From: Trichoplax adhaerens
Lineage: Eukaryota > Placozoa > Uniplacotomia > Trichoplacea > Trichoplacidae
DNA length: 64,000 nucleotides
Assembly (NCBI RefSeq): GCF_000150275.1
Contig: NW_002060943.1
Location: 4,918,008 to 4,982,007, forward strand
Reading direction: 5' to 3'
Positions 38,501-51,300 of the stretch are shown here, piece after piece. Both the position numbers and the translations under genes were made by a program. The notes beneath the pieces were generated by a model. It had not been told where the DNA came from. It ran no database searches and saw only the letters and a program-made list of their open reading frames with translations. Positions within the stretch are counted from its first letter, which is position 1; each line of letters opens with the position of its first letter.

Positions 38501-41266
38501 TACGTTATAGAAAATCTAGAGTATATACGCGTACATAATTAGCTCTCAAGAATTTGATCGCTAGCTACCTTGCTATTTAGTAGTTTTTAAGACATTAATC
38601 TATATAATTTTTCAGTAAATGGTGGTAATTAATAAATCTAATGCTTATATAATTTGAACGTACAAATTAAATCAAGATTCATCTCAGTATTAATTCATGG
38701 CAGCTCAGTGACATACAATAATAGATACTCTGATATTAATTCTATTCTGTAATAGCAGCAGTCAAAACTCAACTGTCAAAAATGTCTTATTAAGCGATAC
38801 ACTTAAAGCGTGCCCTCTGTATGACCCTCTTTAATAAATAAATTTATCAATTTGTGTAGAGTCTAATTTTGATTTTGACGAAAGATATGTAACGAATCAG
38901 TTAATTTAACAAGGCTCAGTAAAAATAAGTATCTTAACTTAGGCTACAATAATGAATATTCATAGTTAACTGTAGATTTATAATATCTAACTATTCAATC
39001 TAAGACAAAGAAAACTGAATTTCCTTGTTAACAGTCAAACAGCAAACAACATAATCAATAATTTCTATGCTTAAACTCTTTTAATTAAATAACTTAGCAA
39101 ATTTTAAGGCGAAAAATATTAATTACATTTTATTACTTCAAGAACCAAATGCTTAATCAATTAATCAATAAAGAACCAAACGGAAGAGAAAAGTATCTAC
39201 TAACTTATTGATAACTTAATAGATAACTATACTTTATACAATTAAGCTGATGGTCTAGAGACTATTGAAGCAAATGCATCTTACTAGGATTTCATTCTAC
39301 TCCTTCAAAAGTTAATGAAACTGACTGACGTTAACGGTTGATAGTCTGAGGATCCTTAAAAATTCCCTACGAAATGCTCTAAATTATTTAACACTGCCTT
39401 GATTGAGATAGCATTGGTTTCATCTCTGCTCTGCTGTTGTGATAGATGTATGGCTTTATCTTCAAATGATTAGCTCCATCGTCTGGTAATATGGATATAA
39501 TCTATATAAAAATATCTTAAGGTATGTAATCCGCTATCAGCCTTGCGAACTATTAGTAGAAATAGTACAGTGAGCGTATTATAATCATGCCGTATAAGAT
39601 TTTGTGCTATTCACTAGAAATTTGGGGTACTCACTATACAAGAGTAACTGCTACAAGAACAGATAATTTCAGAAACACTGCTAGACAATTACTAAGTACT
39701 GTTATTCTTTATAGCGGGTCATCAGAAATTGCACCAAAGTGGATTAGTGCGACCAATTAGTTATATAGCATTATTGGGATGATATCATACAAAATTTATT
39801 ACAACTTTACTAGGCCATACCTTCTTCAGTAGTGAAGTAGTTAATTTGATAGATTGTTTATTGCATAAGTATAAATAACTCCAATTCGAACGAAACAATT
39901 AGGAAACATAATGATTTAAGAAAATTTAAGTGCATTTGGCTACTATCAGTACATTCAACTCCTGACTTAATTTTTAAATTCAAAAAAGGTTGCCGCAGAT
40001 TGTGTTTATCAAATATTGGGTTTAGGAGCTGTAACGACTTCCGTAACTGAGGAAAACCAATGATGGCCGTAATTGAGAGAAATCAATGATCTTACTGTAC
40101 TATACTATTTTATATGGTAAGTATAGCCAATTAAATTGAAATCATTAAATCAGTACATATATATAAAATAACAGTACTGGTAAACATTTCTGCGCATTAA
40201 AACTAAGTAAGAAATAGAAAACAGGATCAAATAGTTATACTGAATTTTTATAGTTACTAATTAAAAGATAAGTGGTAACTTACCAAAAGATCGATATTTT
40301 CGATTTATTTCTTATTTTGCGCTAGCCAGTTTCAGCTCACCAAAAATTTTGCCTCAAATCTATCCAGCGCGTTTAAGAACATACAAATAGTCTATACTCA
40401 TATTCCAAAATTTTTTAAGCAAACTAAATTTTATCCTATATCCCACTTCAAATACAGTAGTACCAATGCTAACAGAATTAAAACCTGACGTCTACGAGTT
40501 TAGCTGACGATTAAAAATCTCTAATGTGTCAATAATAATATATAGACGTACCTAATATTGAATCGTAAGAATAAAGGATTCCTTTTTAATTATCATAACA
40601 ATGATGCTACTGTAATGCACGATTAATTCATTTCATTTGTCAATACCGAAAATTGATTTAAAAGTGCCCTAGTAAAGATTTAAAGTTATCGATTTGATGA
40701 GATCTAATCCATTGCAATACTGGTTAATAAAATGAAAGGCAATTAAATACAACTCAAGAACATGTTCCATTTATATGATATGATGTCGATCTTATAATGA
40801 ATTCTAGAATTTTCTAATTTCAAATTTTTATGCAAAAGATTGAATCAAACCATTTTTTAATCACACCAAATATTTTAGATCAGGCTGTATAGTATTTACA
40901 ATAACGTGAATATCACAACTTTTCAAATGTCGATCATTTATACTTCTTTCGCAAGATGCTACATTTGCTGCAAATTGCATGCTCTGGTGTTTATTAGCTT
41001 CCTAAGAAGTAATTTGAGCCGAAGAAAAGTTGCTCATCATTTTATAATTTTAAATTATGAATAAAGCATGCATCCTTCGCTATAACTTATTATTTATCAT
41101 TTCAGGCGATTGTTATGGTACTGCGTTACCGGTTAATTGATTATCGATACTTGAAAAATAATCTAGATATATACGGTCATGTTTAGATTTGCTAAGCTTG
41201 TACTAGTAAATTGTTTAGTAGTAGAATCGTGATGTATAATTGTTGCAAGTTAATTTACAGAAGTAT
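35576..41266. other. Upstream region of the giant receptor and intergenic DNA
   Basis: The receptor promoter should lie in the first part, but no clear TATA box or other core element could be singled out in such AT-rich DNA. The 36.7-37.1 kb patches are listed separately; another stretch near 37.8-38.0 kb has short open frames without stops but no recognisable product. Confidence 0.35.
36742..37085 (-). other. Coding-like patches of unknown nature
   Basis: Two open patches on the minus strand: about 36,790-36,905 reads VEDGRIRRIIYRLKASLSAN, with a possible acceptor ATACAG, and about 37,005-37,085 reads TLATLIDGKNVCQFMIIQDG, after acceptor GAATTACAG. Both have better composition than the surroundings. 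I do not recognise the product and could not link them into a transcript. Confidence 0.2.
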
Positions 41267-41893
41267 CGCAAAACAGCTTTGCAACAAGATAACGCAATGT
41301 ACGATCAATAAGTCAATTCCTTGAACCACGTATCAAGGAACGATATCTGCACTATCACAAACACTTTTGCTCTACTAGCAGTCTACACAAAGACTTAGAC
41401 GCCTCGTATTTTACGTTAAACTCTAAGTTTACGAATTCACTTTATTACATGATATATTGCATTTATATACTATTCCTCAATTTATCATGAGTCATAGTTA
41501 GTACAATTAACCTCGGAATCATTTACTGAATTAGATATTAATTTTAGCTACTGCTCCCTTAATGCAGACAACAGTATTTACGAACATAGACATCTGATGA
41601 CTAATACAGAATAGTCAGATTACGATATATCCTATCACGGAACATTTCCATGATAATTTACAATCTACCATAAGTAAATTACAATCACAATGATTCGAAC
41701 TGTAAGTAGATGATTTGCATTCCCTATTACAGCTATTAATTTCAGTATGTGTATAAGTGTCACTGTCATAAAGAGTCAGTGCTATATTAAAACACAGTAT
41801 ATCCAAATTAGAAGTTAACTAAATAAGGATAGTCTAACAGAATTATCCTAACATAGATATTTCTACTGTAATACAGTATTTAACGCTGTAACA
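41267..41893 (-). mobile_element. Solo LTR, family C copy 2
   Basis: About 627 bp, aligned over its full length with copies at 58.2 and 60.3 kb. AATAAA on the minus strand (complement of 41441-41446) gives its orientation. It ends CTGTAACA. No clear target duplication remains, so the outer ends are approximate. The small open frame 41615-41806 (minus) lies inside it. Confidence 0.72.
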
Positions 41894-42550
41894 ATCATTA
41901 ACTGTATTATAACAATAATAAAGCTGTAAATAAACTATGACATCATTAATACTCGTATTACGCATATCACACCTTTATAAAATATTATATGAATATTGGC
42001 CGTATAGTAAATCGCTTAACTTTGCATTTCCGTTGCTAACTAAGAAAAAAAATGCTACAGGTACAAATTTAATTTAAACTTTAATAGCAAATCTGCAAGA
42101 CAAATTACTGAAGCATTCAAAAAGTGTACAAGTTCATCTGCTACTGCCATTACCGTAACTACCATTACCGGTATTTTTCTCTAAACAACTAACAGTAGAT
42201 TAAGTAATACCACTCATATAACTTTCCTAGAGGCTACATTTTGCACAAATGATCCCTGATATTGATTATTCATACATACATACTTCATTTTTAACAAATT
42301 GATACCTTTTCTTAATAAGAAATACTGTAATGAATTCTACGAAATTTAGTTTACTGGTCCATGAACGATAGACTAATTTTAAAATATTGAAGTATATAGC
42401 ATTAAACACATGCTCATAAAAGTTAAAGTAATTAATTAAAATTAAGGCTTCTTAAGCTGCATCTAAATTAAACACGCTATAATTAACCATTAGAAGAATT
42501 ATTTTAATAAATTGTATGTATTATTAAGAAACGAACTACCGATTTGATAT

Positions 42551-43100
42551 TGTAATGTATCTAGTATTGTGATTGTAGACCGTTAGCCATGTTTAGTATA
42601 ATGTACGGTAGATATTATCCTAAGATATATTTGGTAGCTGTAACTATAGACTGTAGTGGTAGAGACTCTATGCTAGGGTACAGATGGCTATATACAGTAA
42701 GGTGTTGAGTTACTAATATGGCTATAGGTAAAAATAGAACTGTAAATCATATATTAGGATATGGTTAATTCATTGTACTTTGGCTGATGTAAATAATGTC
42801 TACGTAAGTACTGTAGTCGTATCCATATTGCATTAATGATGGTCCGCAGTAGAATAGTCTTACTAAGAATAATTTAACTATGTGTAAAATAAGGTAAAAG
42901 GTTGCCATGCGGATTGTAGCTGCGAATGCTACGAAAAGTATAAAAGCATGCAACTTTGGATCATTCAGTTAGTTCGCTGTAGAAGTCTTTAGTAGTAGTA
43001 TTCGGCTAAAGTAGAGCTGTGTGTAGTTGATCTTTGTATAAGATTCAATAAAGCCCTTATTTTTCTAAAATTTGGAATTTCGTGATCGGTATATATCACA
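42551..43100 (+). mobile_element. Solo LTR, family A copy 3 (A3)
   Basis: A 550-bp copy in plus orientation with GATAT duplications (42546-42550, 43101-43105). It runs from TGTAATG to TATCACA. About 0.5 kb from copy A4 in the same orientation, but its own target duplication shows a separate insertion rather than one end of a two-LTR element. Confidence 0.88.
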
Positions 43101-43621
43101 GATATCTTCAAATTTATAAAAATCACGCAACAGAAGATAATTGCAAACTATAAATAAACTGAAGTCAACAGAAGTTCCGGTTTCCCATTCTTCGACGTCG
43201 ATATGTTAAAAAGGAAATATCTTACTTTTATCTGTAATACGTGACACCTTTAGAAATTGAAATAATTCAAAAATTTATGAATCAACGTATTAATTAGACT
43301 TAATCATTACCAAAGAAAACAGTCGTGAAAATGCTACCTTAAAAAGTATGTAACAATAAAGATCTTAAAATTAAGAATCAGAAATTAATAATATTTTGTA
43401 CAAAAATATTCTATTATTAAGCATTAATAATAAAATTTTGAATGAAACTAATGTAATATTAGAATATATATTGTAATAAAATTATTATGATGTTCAAGTA
43501 TTGCCCTATAGCAATGTTTTATGTAATTCTGCTATATTGAAGAGCAGCAATTGAATTCAAGCTGGTAGAGGTCAAGAAATGTGCCAGTTCAACTATAAGG
43601 CTCCCATGCAGTATATTACGT

Positions 43622-44171
43622 TGTAATGTAACTAGTATTGTGATTGTAGACTGCTAGCCATGTTTAGTATAATATACGGTAGATATTATCCTAAGATATA
43701 TTTGGTAGCTGTAACTATAGACTGTAGTGGTAGAGACTCTATGCTAGGGTACAGATGGCTATATACAGTAAGGTGTTGAGTTACTAATATGGCTATAGGT
43801 AAAAATAGAACTGTAAATCATATATTAGGATATGGTTAATTCATTGTACTTTGGCTGATGTAAATAATGTCTACGTAAGTACTGTAGTCGTATCCATATT
43901 ACATTAATGATGGTCCGCAGTAGAATAGTCTTACTAAGAATAATTTAACTATGTGTAAAATAAGGTAAAAGGTTGCCATGCGGATTGTAGCTGCGAATGC
44001 TACGAAAAGTATAAAAGCATGCAACTTTAGATTATTCAGTTAGTTCGTTGTAGAAGTCTTTAGAAGTAGTATTCGGCTAAAGTAGAGCTGTGTGTAGTTG
44101 ATCTTTGTATAAGATTCAATAAAGCCCTTATTTTTCTAAAATTTGGAATTTCGTGATTGGTATATATCACA
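43622..44171 (+). mobile_element. Solo LTR, family A copy 4 (A4)
   Basis: A 550-bp copy with TACGT duplications (43617-43621, 44172-44176). It shows LTR parts clearly: U3 to about 44,035, TATAAAAG at 44010-44017, AATAAA at 44118-44123, and a short U5 ending TATCACA. Very close to A3 base for base, so both are probably young. Confidence 0.88.
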
Positions 44172-44429
44172 TACGTAATTTTTATTGCGATACACTTTTA
44201 AGGGCTTAAATATCACGAATACCTTAAGAATTAATAAAGAAGCAATTTATGTGCAAGTAAATAGCAATGAAGATGTTAAAATACTGATTATTTAATTATT
44301 TAATTATATAGGATCTAGTCACAATTTATGAATACATTTGCATTATATTTATTATTTAAGTGGTGTAAAATATTACTATACCTATTGGAAGCTCTATTGG
44401 AGATGAATACAATCACAATCACAACGAGG

Positions 44430-44610
44430 TTAGAGTAATTCCTTTCACATAAAGAAACTTTAAGACAAAATGGGCCGTAAGACTCTTATACTATCCTATA
44501 GAAATGAATCCATAACTAAAGGCATCGAAGAGTAGTATAAATACCTCGGTGCCCGCTTATTTGAAGGGAAGGCAGATGGTATGTACAGGATCGACTCATG
44601 CTAATTGCAG
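44430..44610 (+). repeat. Dispersed TATA-containing repeat, copy 2
   Basis: Partner of the repeat at 13170-13370, with GAGTAGTATAAATACC at its centre. Lies about 260 bp after LTR A4. Confidence 0.5.
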
Positions 44611-47600
44611 AACAATTGGATGACCGGTATTGCGCGTAATAATAAAACAAATAACAGACTAATTAGCAAATATTTGAGAAAATGTGAGAATTCGTTCATC
44701 GACCCGGATTCGTATATGACTGCTTTTGAAATAGTGGAAAACGCAAAGTCTATACTTCATTATGTTACAAAATATTGTAACTGATATCAGAGTAAAGTTA
44801 TGTAATAACATTACATTAAGTTAAAAGTTGAAAAACTACCTAGAAATGTACGCCGTAATATTACCCCAGGAGCACGTAGGTAAAGAAATTATTATGCCAA
44901 AAGTAGAATTGTTTCCTTTCAATACAATATTGAACTCATTGATTTCCTTATTCATAAGGTGACTTAAGAATTTGGAAGACAAATTTCGCGAAATTCAAGC
45001 TCGATTTATTTGTTAACCGAGAATGATGATATTCGTCTAGATTTTTTCTCTGCTGATATACTTAAAAATAAATTGGCCCGTTTAACAATATAAAGATATC
45101 TTATAGAAGCAAGTAACACGAACAGTTAATCTTGATAAATGGGGCTTAAAAAAGTCTTTTTTGAAAATTTGACTTCAATAAATAATGGTAACCCTGAGTT
45201 AATTTGTTTTTCACGGAAAGCATGTACGAATACAAGTCATCATATTGCCATAATAACCCACCCTTATAACTAGATAGCTAGGTATCTGTAAGGTCAAATT
45301 CCTTTTAACAATAAAATTAGTCTAGGAGTCAAGAGTCAAATTTGGAACTACTAACTACTTTATTTCTCGAAAGATCCTCGCTTTATAGACTATTGTCTAT
45401 ACAAAAGCAAGTTAATATCTTTATCACTAGATAGAGAAGACCTCTTCTCTATCTATCACTAACCTTAATTGTGACTTTATAGCACTAATAAGCACGAAAC
45501 GGATACTTGAGCATTACTCGAATTTTCCAAAGTTTCTCGTTTAAATCAGCATTCGAGATCACAATATCAAGCACTTAGTCATATCCATAATAAAAATCAG
45601 CCAATGCCGGTATCTACAGAATTTAATGTTAATAGCTTACATCTCCAATTAATTTGAACCTGCATATTTGAGATACATATCCTGCAATAAAATGGTTTTA
45701 ACTGGAAATTTTTGCTAAGTAAATAACTTTAAATTTGGCTTATTAAAATAAAACAAATTTCTAATGTAGTACAATATTCTTGATTACTCTTATAATTTTA
45801 AGAGTAACTTATTTTATAGGTAAGTCCGTCGAAAAAAATGTCTTTCTTCCACTCCTAAAAATAGTTAAAAATTGCTGATTCAGTACTGCAGATAGTCGAT
45901 TTAAACTCTGGAGCAATGATCCAATATAAGTTATATAAAACACAATCTAATTCTCCATTACAATCTTCGACTTAAAAAGTTAAAGACCAAATTAGTAGAT
46001 TAATCATAAACAAACTATATTCGCGTACAAGTGCACCTTTTCACCACATTATCTATCATTTCAAATCATTTTATTAAGAGCGGCCGATCTCCGGTTTTCT
46101 ATATCACATGGTGATTTACTTCAATTTCCTATTACACTTTCAAAAACATATTACTACTATAATGAGCCTAATTTACTATTATCCTATATTAAAGGTGCTC
46201 ATGGAAATTTCTCTAATTTTCTAAATTGTAAGGTTTGTAATCAATCATACAAATAGAATGATAATGTAGCAAATGTCAGGGCGTGACAGTGTTATGTACT
46301 GTATTAGAGTAGAAATATCTATGTTAGGATAATTCTGTTAGCATATCCTTATTTAGTTAACTTCTAATATAGATATACTGTATTTTAATATAGCACTGAC
46401 TTTTTATGACAGTGACAACTTCCGTAATCAGAATCGTAATCGACTGGTCTAGACAATAAGTTAAGTCTTTAACTTAGAATAAAATCACAAATCTAACTTA
46501 TAAACCGAATTATTAAGCGCTTAAATAGTTATTTTAACGGTATAAACGATTTAACTACATTAATACCTCGCAGAGCTACGATAACTATTTATAGGTGATA
46601 TTTCACTTAAAGCATTTCATTCAGGATTTCTCTATACCCTAGTCTAGTCCTATTAAATACAGAATTAATATGGAAATGTCTTCGATTATCGTTATTTCTT
46701 ATCTAACACATTTAGGATAAGATTTTAATTTAGAATATTCAAATTTTACAAGTGGGGTTTATAGTAAATCGGCAGATAACAATAGTATCAGCTAAACCAA
46801 TTCCCAATATCTATATTTGCAATCTATCTCTAAATTTAGGGATTACTATCTAAACGGAACAATATCTATCCAGTTAAGGTTACAGCGTTATAGCGAAAAC
46901 ACTTATATGACTGATCTTGGTCTTACTGCAGGTATTCACAGTATATTTAGTAATGAAATAACCTAAGAAGCTGAATGACATTCGTCATACCCTAATATAG
47001 TCTAAATCTACATATTTACACATAAGAAATACTTCCAGCAATTTAGTACTGTGACATTGTTATACTATACTGTAAATTGAATGATTTCTTAATAAAGTTT
47101 GGGTTCAGATTTAGCAGTGAGAGTGTATAAAAGCCCTGTTACAATCCCTATTCTGAAAAAATTCGCAATAAATCGCTTCGATTGTTGGTGGTTGAAAACA
47201 GTTTATGGCCTAAATTTATCGTTGGGTGTTGGAGTGACGGTGTTGCTGTTATGCTAAGATTGAGTGAATTACTAGATTGGTGATATACAGTAAGGTAAGT
47301 CGTAGTGATAATCAGCTTACCAATTAATGGACTCACTAAACCTAACTTGGTCCTATAGTATTTTAACAATACACTACAAGACTACAAGGTATCGGGCTTA
47401 CTTGCATTTCTAGCCGCTCACGCTTAGGTAATTCCTTTGATCGTTTCTAGTATTTTTATTTCGTACAATATGTAGTGTAACAAATTACTGATACCGGATC
47501 TTACCGTTATTAAGAACATAGATGTTTAGATTAAGATTATTTATGAGTGATAGGTTAAAAATATTTACTGATAGAAAAGCTATCGGTATGCAAGGAATAT

Positions 47601-47628
47601 CTTGGTTTGAAAAGTCTCTCCTAGTATG
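44611..47628. other. Intergenic DNA
   Basis: Holds the family C fragment at 46.3 kb. The open frame 47148-47369 (minus, 73 codons) has a Ser/Thr/Leu-rich product with no family likeness. Nothing else recognised. Confidence 0.4.
46283..46420 (+). mobile_element. Fragment of LTR family C (copy 5)
   Basis: About 140 bp matching the reverse complement of the inner end of copies 2 and 3, from GTGACAGTGTT through TTAACTTCTAATATAGATAT to GACAGTGACA. The rest of the LTR is missing. Confidence 0.65.
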
Positions 47629-47633
47629 GTATA

Positions 47634-48185
47634 TGTGATATATACCAATCACGAAATTCCAAATTTTAGAAAAATAAGGGCTTTATTGAATCTTATACAA
47701 AGATCAACTACACACAGCTCTACTTTAGCCGAATACTACTACTAAAGACTTCTACAACGAACTAACTGAATAATCTAAAGTTGCATGCTTTTATACTTTC
47801 CGTAGCATTCGCAGCTACAATCCGCATGGCAACCTTTTACCTTATTTTACACATAGTTAAATTATTCTTAGTAAGACTATTCTACTGCGGACCATCATTA
47901 ATCCAATATGGATACGACTACAGTACTTACGTAGACATTATTCACACCAGCCAAAGTACAATGAATTAACCATATCCTAATATATGATTTACAGTTCTAT
48001 TTTTACCTGTAGCCATATTAGTAACTCAACAGCTTACTGTATATAGTCATCTGTACTCTAGCATAGAGTCTCTACCACTACAGTCTATAGTTACAGCTAC
48101 CAAATATCTCTTAGGGTAAATATCTACCGTACATTATACTACACATGGCTAACAGTCTACAATCACAATACTAAGTTACATTACA
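47634..48185 (-). mobile_element. Solo LTR, family A copy 5 (A5)
   Basis: A 552-bp copy on the minus strand with GTATA duplications (47629-47633, 48186-48190). Near-identical to A2-A4. It lies directly next to a short duplicated hairpin repeat (48221-48320). Confidence 0.88.
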
Positions 48186-48220
48186 GTATAATAATAATAT
48201 TGTTGTTGTGTACAAGTTAG

Positions 48221-48320
48221 ATTTACTAGTACAAACTCCCGTCACTATGCTGGCGGTTTACATTGTTATAATATTACGAATTCCCGTAGCTTTGCTGACG
48301 GATTATGTTCTTATAATATT
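48221..48320 (+). repeat. Two tandem units of a short hairpin repeat
   Basis: Two ~48-bp units, each with a CCCGT...GCTGRCGG core that can fold back on itself, followed by TTATAATATT. A third, single unit lies at 12621-12675 (CGTCCCTTTGCTGACGGG). Confidence 0.55.
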
Positions 48321-51300
48321 AAACTTCTAGAATATTATTTTACAACAATTCCTTTTCTACTGTTACTTAAAGATTTTTCGATAGACTACCATAAAGATGT
48401 AAGCATTTAAAAATTGTCTAAAACAAGTATAACGTAGCCTTACATTTCATTATTAAAAATTTTTTAATCTTATATAGGATACAAGAAAGATAAATTTAAA
48501 ATGTCCAGCTATTTCGTTACACTTATTTAACTTAAATTTTTATATACTCAATACATCAAGAAAAGTGACTTCCTTAAATTCAACAAGAATTTACAGCCAT
48601 TTGGTAAAACTTCTAGCAAATATTTCCAATTCTAAATTTATTAACTTTTATTCCACAAACAAAAAATAATTAAACAGAAGACATTGCAATATAATGCTGC
48701 GCTTATTGTAAATTTCTATTAAAAATATATCTGCTTTCACTATCCATTAGCCGTTCAAAAGATAACCACTAACATATGGTCTTTACTGTATATAGGCTAA
48801 TCAATTTAAGAGTTTAACTGTGCATTAACCGATTATAATAACATGGTTTATAATTAGATTGTGATATCAAGATAATAATAAACCAATAATTATTGACATA
48901 CTGCCTTCCTAGATACAGATGTTATGGTCGTTAATGCAGCTCTATTTCATGTCAACAAAATTAGCTCAAGCTAATACAGTCATGGTAACGATATAAATAC
49001 ATATCTATATCATATTAAAGTAACAATTTAATAACACGTATTTTTAAATTGAAACTGAAATTCCAATATTTCTTTAGTCTACCGTAAATGGATAGCATTC
49101 GAGACTATTAGGAAATATCTGACTTTTATCCAGTTCAACCAACCATCCCTGACATTAGATTATCTCAGTTTTAATTCTATTCTGTAAAAGAGTTCAGAAA
49201 TTTGCCTGTTGCTTGTGAAATAAGCAATCTACCTGAAAATTGACTAAGTAAAGATTCCAAAGTCATGAAAGAATCACGACTTTTGTAGCCATACTGTGAT
49301 AAGGGTAAAGATAATATCCAAAGCATTTTGGCATTACACTAATGATATCAATACGTAAAAGTACTCCATGCATAATAGAAGACTCTACAATAAACATCAT
49401 ACAGCAGAATGTAATGGGCAACTTTTATTGCCTTGAGATTTTAAAGATTTGATGTCATCATTTTGCAAGTTTTAATTTAATATATCACGCGTAGATGTAA
49501 TAAATAGAGCAGTTTACTTTACGTTAAGGGATGCTGAGTTATAGAAATTAATGTTAAGATTTGTTTATCTGCCAATTTATCGAATTTATCTGGCTAGAAA
49601 AAGTTAGATGCTATGGATAGGAAATACGACACAAAATAATTCAAAATCGATATATACCATACGGTAGCAACGAGTAACAAGATTAAAACAAAGCAAAAAC
49701 TCTTTCACCTTCCTAACATAATTTCCTTAACTTCAACTAGCTTTTTATACTTTTAATTTTATGAAGTAATACGCAAGTACAAATAGCTAATTCAAATCCA
49801 TTATACTCCATAAAAGTACTGTATATCATTCCTGATAGTTGGTTGATACTAAAGTCGGTCATGTCATCTGCAACCAAGATCATAGAATAAACAGAACAAG
49901 GGAAATTGAGTATATCACCTTATATTTACAATGTTTAACCAGTTAAAAGTAGATATGTACTGTATGCCTTCAATGTAACTTTTTGGCTGAAAATTTTTTA
50001 AAATCGTCGGATAAACTTTTATATTGTTTCTCATCATCAAAATAGTAGATTTAAATTAATTAAATAATCAATTTACGAAATTACCATTAACATACAGTAA
50101 GTAAATTGCATTTCTTAGAAAAAATTCGGCCGGGCGAAAGCTAATAAGCCGGCTAATAAAAAGCAAGCATGATACTTTAGGTCTAATAAAACCAAGTAAT
50201 TGGATTTAATTTTTACTATTTAAGATACGCATTCCGTTAAATTCATAAATTTTTAATTTTGGTCAAGACTACATTCCTTATAGCTTTAAATTTAAAAGTA
50301 CTTACTTAAAATAACTCTTGAAGAAGAGTTCTTATTATAATAGCATCATGTATACCATTTTCGAAATAATTTTTTGCAGCACATGTTGTGAGGTTTGATG
50401 TGAGTTTCATTTATATCGCTACTTAATAACTACGCCTCATATTTTCTACGCTACTATATAGTTCATTTGGATTCTGAAATAGAATCTTTGATTACAGTCT
50501 ATAGCTATGAGCTAGCAAATATTTATGCAGATAAACATAGAAAGCTACTCTATCGCACATCATACTAAATATAAGTAATAATCTATAATTCAATACAGGT
50601 ACTGAGTTATATTACATTAGTTTCCTATAATCACTAATTTACACTACACTTACATATTTTCTTATTACCGGTCGACTCTATTAACCGTTAATTCATTTCA
50701 AATTGCCTACTGACCTCAATTCCAATCATACTAATAATCAGAGCCAGAATATCTGATACTGAGACGATGGATTTTATTGCAGACTACATACATTAATTTA
50801 CTACCAAGATACCAATGTACAATCATATAATTGGCAATCATTTATCTGAGTTTCTTATTAAGAATATTGTCGTATATTGGTCATCAAACCTAGATGGATT
50901 TGAGTAATCTGTCCGCAGGTCCTAATTTTATTACATCAATCGAAGTAAGGTATTCTTTGGCTGTTAGCAACGAAATAATCTGATAATTAGACAAAGTGTT
51001 TATATACAAACACAAATAGAAGCTTTTATATGTTCCGTTACCTAGAAACTGATACTAAATAAAGTATAACTATAATAAGTGCAGACCTTACCTTCGCATA
51101 ATTAATTGCTTCTGTATGCAAAATGATCAAAGAAGTTATATTGTAGTTTTTCATGTCCTTTGAAGTCTCCAATTACGTGGTTTTTTTAGCTATTAAGGAA
51201 TCTTAAAATTATAGCACAAATACAGTCAAGCATATTCGGTATCCTGTAATTGGAAACAGTATCCTTATCATTTAGGGCTAACCGGAGACATAGCTTTGAC

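Noticed and set aside
41615-41806. A 63-codon minus-strand open frame
   Set aside because: It lies inside LTR C2; not kept intact in the other family C copies.
42546-44176. A3 and A4 as a complete two-LTR retrotransposon
   Set aside because: Different target duplications and a non-coding 0.5-kb spacer.
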